Assembly: GCF_027487935.1 (NCBI RefSeq)
Contig: NZ_JAIYCP010000024.1
Span: forward strand, 61,155-125,154
DNA length: 64,000 bases
DNA from: Brevundimonas sp.
Lineage (GTDB): Bacteria > Pseudomonadota > Alphaproteobacteria > Caulobacterales > Caulobacteraceae
Direction of reading: 5' to 3'
Both the position numbers and the translations under genes were made by a program. Position 1 is the stretch's first letter, and every line of letters begins with the position of its first letter. Under the pieces are notes generated by a model. It saw only the letters and a list, made by a program, of their open reading frames with translations. It was not told the origin of the DNA and did not search any database. Below, piece by piece: positions 25,419 through 33,031 of this stretch.

Positions 25419-25486
25419 CTCCTCCCTACCCCTCCACCATCCTTCGGATGGTCCCCCTCCCCATTCGCTACGCGAACAGGGAGGAG
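25419..25486 (-). repeat. Inverted, diverged third copy of the intergenic repeat
   Basis: Read on the minus strand it follows the same order: CTCCTCCC, a TTCGCG-type palindrome, GGGGAGGGGGACCATCCG, then GGATGGTGGAGGGG and a closing GGGAGGAG. The ends CTCCTCCCT and AGGGAGGAG are inverted repeats. Several base changes separate it from copies 1 and 2. Confidence 0.75.
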
Positions 25487-26028
25487 ACGGGATGCCTACA
25501 ATCCGCCGATTGCCAGCATATTCCGCCCGCCCAACACTCTGATTTAACGAACCTTTCAAAAAACACAGCGTCACGAACCATCCGCGCCAGGCCCCATGCC
25601 AGACTCCTGCCCATCCCGTCGGCGGGGAGGGCGTCGGATCCAGCGCCCCGATGTCGGCGGGCTGTGGTCGAGCGATGAAGCCCGGGGGATGGATACTCCG
25701 GGGGTCCTCATGGAGGTCGATGGATGGCCTCCGTTTGCTCGCCGCGCGCTTCCTGTGCGGACCGCCGACGAAAGTCATGTCCGCCGCGCGCCGTCGGCAG
25801 CAATGTCTGCGGGGCGATCCGGTCAGGTCCGAACTCAGGGCCACTACCCGGAGGGCGCGTGGAAAACGGCTGCGCGGGGCAGGTCTGCTTCGTCGAAACG
25901 GTAACTCTACAACAGCACCGGGCGAGGCCCGGCCGCCCCGCGCCCTCCCCGACCTTTCCGGCAGCGATGCCGGAGGGCGCTTCAGCCTGCGCGAAGCGCG
26001 GCTGAAGCCCAACAATGATGCCATCGTC
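25487..26028. other. Hairpin-rich region with no recognised gene
   Basis: About 540 bp without a protein-like reading frame; open frames on both strands give low-complexity, Arg-rich translations. A short AT-rich run occurs at 25541-25563. Three strong hairpins follow one another: CCGGGC-GAG-GCCCGG (25918-25932), TCCGGCA-GCGA-TGCCGGA (25957-25974), and a 13-14-bp near-perfect stem at 25979-26008. Further upstream, GCGGAC (25757-25762) can pair with GTCCGC (25779-25784). I checked for RNase P, tmRNA, SRP RNA, 5S and cobalamin riboswitch landmarks and saw none that hold up. It may be an unannotated structured RNA or long leader, or decayed sequence. Confidence 0.5.
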
Positions 26029-26057
26029 TTGCCGTGCGGGCCGCTGACACCCTATAG
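26029..26057 (+). promoter_or_regulatory. Candidate sigma70-type promoter of ppiD-trpE
   Basis: TTGCCG (26029-26034), a 17-bp spacer and CTATAG (26052-26057) resemble the Caulobacterales housekeeping promoter pattern. Transcription would start about 35 nt before the ATG at 26098, where CAGGA provides the ribosome site. Confidence 0.5.
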
Positions 26058-26097
26058 GCCAAGCAGCACCCTTGCCGCTGATCCGCCAGGACCGACC

Positions 26098-28026
26098 ATG
26101 CTCACCGCCTTCCGCACCTTTGCCAAATCGAAATGGGCCGTCGGCCTGCTGGTCGTCCTGGGTATCGCCCTGGTGGTCACCGGTGGAACACAGATGGATG
26201 TTCTGACGAACCTCGGTCCGAAACATGTGGTTTCGGCGGGCGACCGGAACATGAGCCAGGCCGAGTTCCGCCTGGAACTGGACCGTATTCGCGAGCAGGC
26301 CCAGCAACAGGCCGGCCGGGCCCTGTCCTTCGAGGAACTGATTGGTGAAGGCGGGCTGCGCCAGTTCCTGGAACAGAAGTCGCAGCAGCTCGGTTTTGTG
26401 AACTGGGCCTGGAAGGCCGGCATCCGCCCGGGCAAGGAACTGGTCCTCCGCCAGATCCGCCAGGCCCCGGCCTTTTTCGACAGCGTCACCGGCCAGTTCA
26501 GCGAGGAGCAGTATCGCACCGCCCTGGCCGAGGGCAACGTGACCCCCGAGATGTTCGAGGCGCAGCTGCGCGATCAGTATTCCACCCAGCACTATGGTGC
26601 CGCCCTCGGGGCCGGCATGCGGCTGCCGCGCATCTTTGGCGCTGTCCTGGCCAGCCAGGCGCTTGAGACCCGTGATGCCCGCTGGTTCACCGTGACCCAG
26701 GCCATGGCCGGCTCGGCGGGCACCCCGACCGACGCCCAGCTGACCGCCCTGATGAACGAGAACGCCGACCAGCTGCGGATGCCCGAATCCCGCACCGCCT
26801 CGGTCGTGCTCTTCGACGACGGTGCCGCCGCCCCGGCGGAACTGACCGAGGCGCGCATCCTTGAGCGTTTCAACTTCCGCCGCGACGCGCTGTCGCTTCC
26901 CGAGCGGCGCAGCTTCGTCACCCTGACCGCGCCGGACCGCGCCGCGGCAGACCGCATCGCCGCCGCGCTTCGTGCCGGTCAATCGCCGGCCGACGTGGCC
27001 CGTGCCAACAGCATCCAGCCCGCCGAATATGTCGACACGCCGCGCAGCGCCCTCGGCGACCCGGCCGTCGCAGCCGCCGTCTTCGGCCTCGCCAGTAATG
27101 AAGTCTCGGCACCGGTCCGCGCCAGCGTGGGCTTCGTCGTCGCCCGTGTGAACGCCATCCAGCCGGGTCGCGCCGCGACCCTGGCCGATGTTCGCGACCA
27201 GGTCGTCGCCGAACTGCGCGCCGAGGATGCCCGGGCCGCCGTCTACCGGCGTGTCGAGGCCTATGAGAAGGCCCGCCAGGACGGCAAGACCCTGGACGTC
27301 GCCGTGCGCGAGGTCGGTGCCCGCCTGATCCGGATTCCGGCGATCCGGCAGGACGGCAAGCTCCGCAACGGTCAGGAAATCAATCCGGCCCTGCCGCCGC
27401 AGCTGCTCCAGTCCATGTGGAGCCTCGGCAAGGGCGCCGAAAGCGAAGTGATCGACATGGGTCAGGGTCAGTATTTCGTGGTCCGCCTCGATGACATCTT
27501 GCCGGCGGCCCTGCCCCCGCTCGCCGGAATCCGTGAACCGCTCGCCCGGCAATGGGTGCTGCGCGAGAATGCGCGACTTCTGAGCGCCCGTGCCGACGCC
27601 CTTGCGGCTCGCGTCCGCGGCGGTGAGGACCTCGCCGCCGTCGCCGCCTCGGTCGGTGCCACCCTGCAGACAGGCAGCGGCCTGAACCGCCAGTCCGCGG
27701 AGCAGAACGGTCAGGGCGTCATCAACGGCGTGTTCAGCAGCGGGCGCGGCCAGCCCTTCTCGCAGCAGAACACCGCCGATACCTTCGTCATCGGTCGGAC
27801 CGACCGGATCAGCACGGCGGTGCCGGCCCTGGCGGCCCCGGCCGCCGAACAGTTCCGGCAGCGGATGGCCGGTGACCACGGCAATGCCGTCGGCGAGGCG
27901 GCCATCACCGCCGCCGCTGCCCGCAGCAAGGCGAAGTTCGACGAACCCCTGGCCCGGACCGCGCTGGGCCTCCCGGCCGAGGCTCCCGCGGCACCCGCAG
28001 CGCCGGGTGCCCCGGCGGCGCGATGA
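26098..28026 (+). CDS. ppiD: Membrane-anchored periplasmic peptidyl-prolyl isomerase / chaperone (PpiD-like)
   Basis: 642 residues from ATG 26098, chosen because CAGGA (26087-26091) precedes it and the protein then opens with a cytoplasmic stub and a single membrane anchor (residues ~14-33, VGLLVVLGIALVVTGG). The in-frame extension upstream is not protein-like. A SurA_N-like helical chaperone domain follows (SQAEFRLELDRIREQAQQQAG). A divergent parvulin-type domain lies near residues 260-370 and a second PpiD-type helical region further on. The C-terminus is Ala/Pro-rich. It assists folding of proteins leaving the Sec translocon. The stop overlaps the trpE start by 4 bp, an arrangement that ties envelope folding to tryptophan synthesis genes. 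Confidence 0.88.
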   Translation: MLTAFRTFAKSKWAVGLLVVLGIALVVTGGTQMDVLTNLGPKHVVSAGDRNMSQAEFRLELDRIREQAQQQAGRALSFEELIGEGGLRQFLEQKSQQLGFVNWAWKAGIRPGKELVLRQIRQAPAFFDSVTGQFSEEQYRTALAEGNVTPEMFEAQLRDQYSTQHYGAALGAGMRLPRIFGAVLASQALETRDARWFTVTQAMAGSAGTPTDAQLTALMNENADQLRMPESRTASVVLFDDGAAAPAELTEARILERFNFRRDALSLPERRSFVTLTAPDRAAADRIAAALRAGQSPADVARANSIQPAEYVDTPRSALGDPAVAAAVFGLASNEVSAPVRASVGFVVARVNAIQPGRAATLADVRDQVVAELRAEDARAAVYRRVEAYEKARQDGKTLDVAVREVGARLIRIPAIRQDGKLRNGQEINPALPPQLLQSMWSLGKGAESEVIDMGQGQYFVVRLDDILPAALPPLAGIREPLARQWVLRENARLLSARADALAARVRGGEDLAAVAASVGATLQTGSGLNRQSAEQNGQGVINGVFSSGRGQPFSQQNTADTFVIGRTDRISTAVPALAAPAAEQFRQRMAGDHGNAVGEAAITAAAARSKAKFDEPLARTALGLPAEAPAAPAAPGAPAAR

Positions 28027-29534
28027 CGGCTGGCGACCCGGACGGGTTCGACGCTTTCAGCCGCGGCTGGTCACTGGGCCGGCCCCAGGTAGTCGTCCGC
28101 CGGCTGGTGGACGACCTTGAGACCCCGGTCTCGGCCTTCCTGAAGGTCGGGCACGGCCGTATCCATGCCTTCCTGCTGGAATCGGTCGAGGGCGGCGCGG
28201 TCAATGGCCGCTATTCCATCATCACCCGCGAGCCGGACCTGGTCTGGCGCTGCCGCGGTGGCCGGGCGGAGCTGGCGCGCGGCGCGGACATCGCCGCGGA
28301 CCGGTTCGTGCCGGAGCGCATGGATGCCCTGACCTCGCTGCGCGCCCTGATGGCGGCGTCGCGGTTCGAACTGCCCGCCGGGCTGCCGCCCATGGCCGCA
28401 GGCCTGTTCGGGGTGTTCGGCTATGACATGGTCAGGCTGCTGGAGCCCCTGGGCGCCCCCAACCCCGATCCCCTTGACCTGCCTGACGCCGTCCTTACCC
28501 GCCCGGCCCTGGTCGCCATCTTCGACTCCGTCAGCCACGAGATTGTATTGGTCTCAACCGGCTATCCGGACAGCGGTCTCGACGCCAAAAGCGCGTTTGC
28601 AGCCGCTGTTTCCAGACTCGATCGCTTCGAAGCCGAGCTCCGCGCACCGCTCCCGGCCCTGCCCGCGCCTATCCAGACCGCCATCGCACCCTTCCGCTCG
28701 CCCGTCGCTGAAGCCGACTTTGCCGCCATGGTTGCCCGGGCCAAGGACTATATCGCCGCCGGGGACATCTTTCAGGTCGTGCTCAGTCATCGCCTCGCCG
28801 CGCCATGGACGACCGATCCCTTCGCCTTCTACCGCTCCCTGCGGCGGCAAAATCCTTCGCCCTATCTGTTCTTCCTCGACTTCGGCGACTTCCAGCTCGC
28901 CGGCTCCAGCCCGGAAATCCTCGTCCGGCTCAAGGACGGGCGCGTCACCATCCGCCCGCTGGCCGGCACCCGGCCGCGCGGCCAGACACCCGAGGCCGAC
29001 CGCGCCCTCGAAGCCGAGCTGCTGGCTGATCCCAAGGAGCGATCCGAACACCTGATGCTGCTGGACCTCGGTCGCAATGACGTCGGCCGCGTCGCCGCAC
29101 CCGGCACGGTCGAGGTCATCGAGAGCTTCCGCATCGAACGCTACAGCTCGGTCATGCACATCGTCTCCGAGGTCCAGGGCGACGCCCATCCCGACCTTGA
29201 TGCTGTCGACACCCTGCTGGCGGCCCTGCCCGCCGGAACCCTGTCCGGCGCGCCCAAGGTCCGGGCCATGGAGATCATCGACGAACTGGAGAGTGAAAAG
29301 CGCGGCGTCGGCTATGGCGGTGGCGTCGGCTACATTTCAGCCGGCGGCGAGGCCGACATCTGTATCGTCCTCAGGACGGCCCTGTTCGCCGACGGCAAGA
29401 TCCATGTCCAGGCCGGCGCCGGGGTAGTCGCGGACAGCGACCCGTCAGCGGAATATGCCGAGACCCTGGCCAAGGCCGGTGCCCCGATGCGCGCCGCAGA
29501 CGACGCCTGGCGATATCCGTCCGGCAATCGCTGA
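28023..29534 (+). CDS. trpE: Anthranilate synthase component I
   Basis: 503 residues. It converts chorismate to anthranilate with ammonia delivered by TrpG. The N-terminal domain has the tryptophan feedback motif LLES (FLLESVEGG). The chorismate-binding C-terminal half shows AGDIFQVVLSHR, LAGSSPEILVR, PLAGTRPRG, EHLMLLDLGRNDVGRV, ALPAGTLSGAPKVRAMEIID and YGGGVGYIS. The start ATG overlaps the ppiD stop (ATGA). trpG-trpD-trpC follow 296 bp downstream, separated by a small gene on the other strand. No leader peptide or attenuator is seen before trpE, which is expected since it is internal to the ppiD transcript. Confidence 0.96.
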   Translation: MTAGDPDGFDAFSRGWSLGRPQVVVRRLVDDLETPVSAFLKVGHGRIHAFLLESVEGGAVNGRYSIITREPDLVWRCRGGRAELARGADIAADRFVPERMDALTSLRALMAASRFELPAGLPPMAAGLFGVFGYDMVRLLEPLGAPNPDPLDLPDAVLTRPALVAIFDSVSHEIVLVSTGYPDSGLDAKSAFAAAVSRLDRFEAELRAPLPALPAPIQTAIAPFRSPVAEADFAAMVARAKDYIAAGDIFQVVLSHRLAAPWTTDPFAFYRSLRRQNPSPYLFFLDFGDFQLAGSSPEILVRLKDGRVTIRPLAGTRPRGQTPEADRALEAELLADPKERSEHLMLLDLGRNDVGRVAAPGTVEVIESFRIERYSSVMHIVSEVQGDAHPDLDAVDTLLAALPAGTLSGAPKVRAMEIIDELESEKRGVGYGGGVGYISAGGEADICIVLRTALFADGKIHVQAGAGVVADSDPSAEYAETLAKAGAPMRAADDAWRYPSGNR

Positions 29535-29542
29535 GTTTGGCG

Positions 29543-29728
29543 CTAGGGCTGTGCAGAAATGGCGGGCTCGTCGAACCGAACGCCCGGACCAATCACCATC
29601 ACCCCGGCCATCAGGACCGCAGCCGTAGCTGCCAGCGCCGCAGCCCCAAGCGTCGCATAGGGACTGGCGCTCCGCGGTGCGGCGGGCGTCAGCAGTTTGC
29701 GCGCCTTGTTGATGCTGGTGTGCGCCAT
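29543..29728 (-). CDS. Small single-pass membrane protein, 61 residues, unknown function
   Basis: On the strand opposite the trp genes, GGGGAG lies 5 nt before the ATG at 29728. The 61-residue product has a basic N-terminus (INKARKLLTPAAPRS), one hydrophobic segment (about residues 25-47, Ala/Val/Gly-rich) and a short polar C-terminus. It fits the small inner-membrane proteins common in Caulobacterales. It is convergent with trpE (8 bp apart) and divergent from trpG. A near-match to a CtrA box lies 41 bp upstream of its start. Function unknown; a good ribosome site and plausible topology are the only support. Confidence 0.6.
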   Translation of the reverse strand: MAHTSINKARKLLTPAAPRSASPYATLGAAALAATAAVLMAGVMVIGPGVRFDEPAISAQP

Positions 29729-29768
29729 GGAACTCCCCGAAGCTGCCCGCAGGGTCTGGCCGATCCGG

Positions 29769-29783
29769 TTAACGAACGCTTAC
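29769..29783. promoter_or_regulatory. Near-consensus CtrA-type box (TTAA-N7-TTAC)
   Basis: TTAACGAACGCTTAC matches the TTAA-N7-TTAA consensus of the Caulobacterales cell-cycle regulator CtrA with one mismatch. It lies in the 102-bp gap between the divergent 61-residue membrane protein gene and trpG. Such AT-rich half-sites are infrequent in this GC-rich window, but one site can arise by chance. Confidence 0.35.
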
Positions 29784-29830
29784 CGCCGCAGCCGCTTGGC
29801 GCAGCCTCCCTCAGCCCCTAGAAGCCGCAC

Positions 29831-30421
29831 ATGATCCTCGTCGTCGACAACTACGACAGCTTCACCTGGAACCTCGTCCACTACCTCGCGGAGTTGGGCG
29901 CGGAGACGCGTGTCGTGCGCAATGACGACCTGACCGTCACCGAGGCCTGGGCCCTCAAGCCCGAGGCCGTCCTGCTCTCGCCCGGTCCCTGCACCCCCAA
30001 CGAGGCCGGCATCTGCCTGGCCATCCTCGACACCGCACCGCTGGACATGCCGATCTTCGGCGTCTGCCTCGGCCATCAGGCCATGGGCCAGGCCTTCGGT
30101 GGCGAAGTGATCCGCGCCAAGGCCCTGATGCACGGCAAGACCTCACCGATCGAGCATGAGGGCCGCAGCGTCTTCAGGGGCCTGCCCTCGCCCTTCACCG
30201 CCACCCGCTATCACTCACTCGCCGTCCGCCGCGAAACCCTGCCCGACGTGCTCGAGATCACCGCCTGGACCGCCGACGGCGAGATCATGGGCCTGGCCCA
30301 CCGCACCCGGCCGATCCACGGCGTCCAGTTCCACCCCGAGTCCATCGCCACCGAACACGGCCACGACCTGCTCGCCAACTTCCTCGACCTGGCCAACGTC
30401 AAACGCACGGCGATGGTCTGA
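29831..30421 (+). CDS. trpG: Anthranilate synthase component II (glutamine amidotransferase)
   Basis: 196 residues, a class I glutamine amidotransferase that hydrolyses glutamine and channels ammonia to TrpE. It opens with [19 protein letters not shown]. The nucleophile Cys is in [16 protein letters not shown], and the His-Glu pair is in [14 protein letters not shown]. It is not fused to TrpD, as is usual in alphaproteobacteria. It shares one base with the trpD start (TGATG), so translation is coupled. PabA-type enzymes are similar, but the trp context decides. Confidence 0.95.
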   Translation: MILVVDNYDSFTWNLVHYLAELGAETRVVRNDDLTVTEAWALKPEAVLLSPGPCTPNEAGICLAILDTAPLDMPIFGVCLGHQAMGQAFGGEVIRAKALMHGKTSPIEHEGRSVFRGLPSPFTATRYHSLAVRRETLPDVLEITAWTADGEIMGLAHRTRPIHGVQFHPESIATEHGHDLLANFLDLANVKRTAMV

Positions 30422-31455
30422 TGGCCGAAGGTTTCAAACCCCTGCTGGCCAAGCTGGTCGACGGCCGTATCCTGTCGGCGGACGAGGCCCACGCCTTCTT
30501 CGCCGCCTGCCTGCGCGGCGAGCCGACCCCGGCCCAGGTCGCCGCCGCCGTCACCGCCCTGCGTATCCGCGGCGAGACGGTCGAGGAAATCACCGCCTTC
30601 GCCACCGCCATGCGCGAGGCCGCCCGCACACTCGACCACCCGTATGACGCCATAGACACCTGCGGCACCGGCGGCGACGGCCAGCACACCTTCAACATCT
30701 CAACCGCCGCCGCCCTCGTCCTGGCCGGTGCGGGGCTGAAGGTCGCCAAACACGGCAACCGGGCCATGAGCTCGAAGTCCGGGTCTTCGGACGTGCTCTC
30801 GGTGCTCGGCGTCAACCTTCAGGCCGGCCCGGCCCAGCAGCGCCGCTCACTGGATCAGGCCGGTATCGCCTTCCTGTTCGCCCCCGCCTATCACGGGGCC
30901 ATGCGCCATGTCGGGCCGGTTCGGGCCGAGATCGGCTTCCGCACCGTCTTCAACCTGCTCGGGCCACTGTCCAATCCGGCGGGCGCCAAACGTCAGGTCA
31001 TGGGCGTCTATGACCCCCGCCTGCTGGAGCCGCTGGCCGAAGTGCTGGGCCGGCTCGGCGCGACCCGCGCCTGGACCGTGCACGGTCAGGGCCTCGACGA
31101 ACTGACCACCACGGGCGAGACCGAGGTGGCGGAATGGAAGGACGGTGCCGTCCGCCGCTTCACCGTGACGCCAGAGGACGCCGGCCTGCTCCGCGCCGAT
31201 CTCGCGGCCTTGCGCGGCGGTGATGCGGAGGAGAACGCCCTCGCCCTTCGCGCCCTGCTGGACGGCGCGACCGGCGCCTACCGCGACATCGTCCTCCTCA
31301 ACGCCGCCGCCGCCCTCATCGTCGCCGACCGTGCCGCCGATCTGGCCGAGGGCGCGGCCCTTGCCGCCGCCGTGATCGACGACGGCCGCGCAGCCAGGGC
31401 CCTCGCCGACCTGGTCGAAGCCACCAACGCCGTGATCGAGGAAGATCCGACGTGA
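30421..31455 (+). CDS. trpD: Anthranilate phosphoribosyltransferase
   Basis: 344 residues, normal length. It transfers phosphoribose from PRPP to anthranilate. The glycine-rich PRPP site [17 protein letters not shown] is intact, followed by [17 protein letters not shown] and the [20 protein letters not shown] anthranilate/metal region. LLGPLSNPA and [12 protein letters not shown] are typical. It overlaps trpG by 1 bp and trpC by 4 bp, giving a tightly coupled trpGDC unit. Confidence 0.96.
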   Translation: MAEGFKPLLAKLVDGRILSADEAHAFFAACLRGEPTPAQVAAAVTALRIRGETVEEITAFATAMREAARTLDHPYDAIDTCGTGGDGQHTFNISTAAALVLAGAGLKVAKHGNRAMSSKSGSSDVLSVLGVNLQAGPAQQRRSLDQAGIAFLFAPAYHGAMRHVGPVRAEIGFRTVFNLLGPLSNPAGAKRQVMGVYDPRLLEPLAEVLGRLGATRAWTVHGQGLDELTTTGETEVAEWKDGAVRRFTVTPEDAGLLRADLAALRGGDAEENALALRALLDGATGAYRDIVLLNAAAALIVADRAADLAEGAALAAAVIDDGRAARALADLVEATNAVIEEDPT

Positions 31456-32243
31456 GCGACGTCCTCGCCGGCATCGCCGCCTACAAGCGCATCGACGTCG
31501 CCACCCGAAAGGCCGCGACCTCGCAGGATGCCGTCGAGGCCCTGGCGCGCACCGCATCGCCCCCGCGCGGCTTCCGCGCCGCCCTCGAACGACGCGTCGA
31601 AGGCACCGGCCGCCCCGCCCTGATCGCCGAGATCAAGAAGGCCAGCCCCTCCAAGGGCCTGATCCGCGCCGATTTTGACCCGCCCGCCCTCGCCCGCGCC
31701 TATGAGCGCGGCGGTGCCACCTGCCTGTCGGTGCTCACGGACGGCCCCAGCTTCGAGGGCGACGACGCCTTCCTGGCCGCCGCCCGCGACGCCGTCGCCC
31801 TGCCCTGCCTGCGCAAGGATTTCCTCGTCGATCCCTGGCAGGTGGCCGAAACCCGGGCCCTGGGCGCCGACTGCATCCTGATCATCCTCGCCATGATCGA
31901 CGATGCGCTGGCCGCCGACCTGCTGGCCGAGGCGGAGCGGTTCGGTATGGACGCCCTGATCGAGACCCACAACGAGGCCGAAATGGCCCGCGCCTGCGCT
32001 TTGGGCGGCGATCTGGTCGGGATCAACAACCGCTCCCTGCGGACCTTCGAGGTCGACCTCGCCGTCACCGAACGGCTCGCCCCACTCGCCCCTCCCGGGG
32101 CTTTGCTGGTCGCCGAGAGCGGCATCTTCACGCCCGAAGACGTGGCACTGGTGTCTGACGCCCATGCGAAGGCGGTACTGGTCGGGGAGAGCCTGATGCG
32201 GCAGCCCGATGTCGAGGCGGCGACACGAACCCTGCTCCGGTAA
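31452..32243 (+). CDS. trpC: Indole-3-glycerol phosphate synthase
   Basis: 263 residues, a single-domain TIM barrel without the TrpF fusion seen in enterics. It closes the indole ring from carboxyphenylamino-deoxyribulose phosphate. The N-terminal [13 protein letters not shown] carries the catalytic Glu and Lys; [28 protein letters not shown] and LLVAESGI are typical. Translation begins at a GTG that overlaps the trpD stop (GTGA). lexA follows after 95 bp with its own SOS-box promoter. trpF, trpB and trpA are not in the window. Confidence 0.95.
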   Translation: MSDVLAGIAAYKRIDVATRKAATSQDAVEALARTASPPRGFRAALERRVEGTGRPALIAEIKKASPSKGLIRADFDPPALARAYERGGATCLSVLTDGPSFEGDDAFLAAARDAVALPCLRKDFLVDPWQVAETRALGADCILIILAMIDDALAADLLAEAERFGMDALIETHNEAEMARACALGGDLVGINNRSLRTFEVDLAVTERLAPLAPPGALLVAESGIFTPEDVALVSDAHAKAVLVGESLMRQPDVEAATRTLLR

Positions 32244-32257
32244 CCGGACCTTAACCG

Positions 32258-32272
32258 GAACAGCACAGGAAC
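32258..32272 (-). promoter_or_regulatory. LexA (SOS) box, GTTC-N7-GTTC type, distal
   Basis: GAAC-AGCACAG-GAAC on the plus strand is GTTC-N7-GTTC on the minus strand, the alphaproteobacterial LexA operator. It lies 67 bp before the lexA ATG and 15 bp after the trpC stop. Confidence 0.75.
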
Positions 32273-32275
32273 ACC

Positions 32276-32305
32276 TTGTGGACGTTTGCGGTTTGTTCCG
32301 CTAGC
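32276..32305 (+). promoter_or_regulatory. Candidate lexA promoter
   Basis: TTGTGG (32276-32281) and GCTAGC (32300-32305) with an 18-bp spacer resemble the Caulobacterales housekeeping promoter. The -10 lies inside the second SOS box and the -35 just after the first, so LexA binding would block it. Confidence 0.5.
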
Positions 32306-32309
32306 GTTC
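32295..32309 (+). promoter_or_regulatory. LexA (SOS) box, GTTC-N7-GTTC type, proximal
   Basis: GTTC-CGCTAGC-GTTC is an exact alphaproteobacterial LexA operator 29 bp before the lexA ATG. With the distal box it indicates negative autoregulation. Confidence 0.85.
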
Positions 32310-32338
32310 TTCCAACGGGATTCGTCTTCGAGGTCGCC

Positions 32339-33031
32339 ATGCTCACGCGCAAACAGCACGAACTGCTGATGTTCATCCACGAACGGATCAAGGAGACCGG
32401 CGTCTCCCCCTCGTTCGACGAGATGAAGGAGGCGCTCGATCTCGCGTCCAAATCGGGCATTCACCGGCTGATCACTGCGCTGGAGGAGCGCGGCTTCATC
32501 CGGCGTCTGGCGCACCGCGCCCGGGCGCTCGAAGTTACCAAGATGCCGGATCAGGCGACCGCAGGCGCGCCGCGCGGCCGGGCGGGATTTGCGCCTTCGG
32601 TCATCGAGGGTGGCGGACGCCCCATGGCCCCCGAACCGGCCAATGACACCCGCGAACTGTCCCTGATGGGCAAGATTGCCGCCGGCACCCCGATCGCCGC
32701 CATCGAACACGAAACCGCCCGCTATCCGGTGCCCGAGGCCATGCTCGGGGCCGGTGAACACTATCTGCTCGAGATCGAAGGCGATTCCATGATCGAGGCC
32801 GGCATCCTCAACGGCGATCTCGTGATCATCAAATCGACCGATACCGCCACCTCGGGTGAGATCGTCGTCGCTCTGGTCGAGGGCGAGGAAGCCACCCTCA
32901 AACGCCTGCGCAGGAAGGGTGCCTCGATCGCGCTGGAGCCGGCCAACCGCAACTACGAAACCCGCATCTTCGGCCCCGACCAGGTCGAGGTCCAGGGCAA
33001 GCTGGTCGGCCTCATCCGCCGCTATCACTGA
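32339..33031 (+). CDS. lexA: LexA repressor (SOS regulator)
   Basis: 230 residues from ATG 32339. The N-terminal winged-helix reads [37 protein letters not shown]. An alphaproteobacteria-style linker leads to the Ala-Gly self-cleavage site in [14 protein letters not shown]. The Ser nucleophile is in [14 protein letters not shown] and the Lys general base in [10 protein letters not shown], so RecA-stimulated autocleavage should work. It represses DNA-damage genes and itself through the two GTTC-N7-GTTC boxes just upstream. The last 20 bp overlap the 3' end of the convergent comEC gene. Confidence 0.96.
   Translation: MLTRKQHELLMFIHERIKETGVSPSFDEMKEALDLASKSGIHRLITALEERGFIRRLAHRARALEVTKMPDQATAGAPRGRAGFAPSVIEGGGRPMAPEPANDTRELSLMGKIAAGTPIAAIEHETARYPVPEAMLGAGEHYLLEIEGDSMIEAGILNGDLVIIKSTDTATSGEIVVALVEGEEATLKRLRRKGASIALEPANRNYETRIFGPDQVEVQGKLVGLIRRYH

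Noticed and set aside
25261..25486. CRISPR array
   Set aside because: There are only three units of ~70 bp, one inverted, with 7-9-bp separations and no unique spacers or cas genes.
25828..25842. A CCGAACTCAG string like the conserved part of 5S rRNA
   Set aside because: Neither the flanking helices nor the rest of 5S rRNA can be formed here.
25487..26028. Possible RNase P RNA, tmRNA, SRP RNA or cobalamin riboswitch
   Set aside because: The diagnostic strings of these RNAs, such as GAAAGTCCGGGC, a tRNA-like T arm with CCA, the GGAAG tetraloop region and a full B12 box, are missing on both strands.
25708..27879. 723-residue minus-strand open frame opposite ppiD
   Set aside because: The plus strand carries a clear PpiD with promoter and ribosome site; the minus product is a codon shadow rich in Gly, Asp and Arg with no domain.
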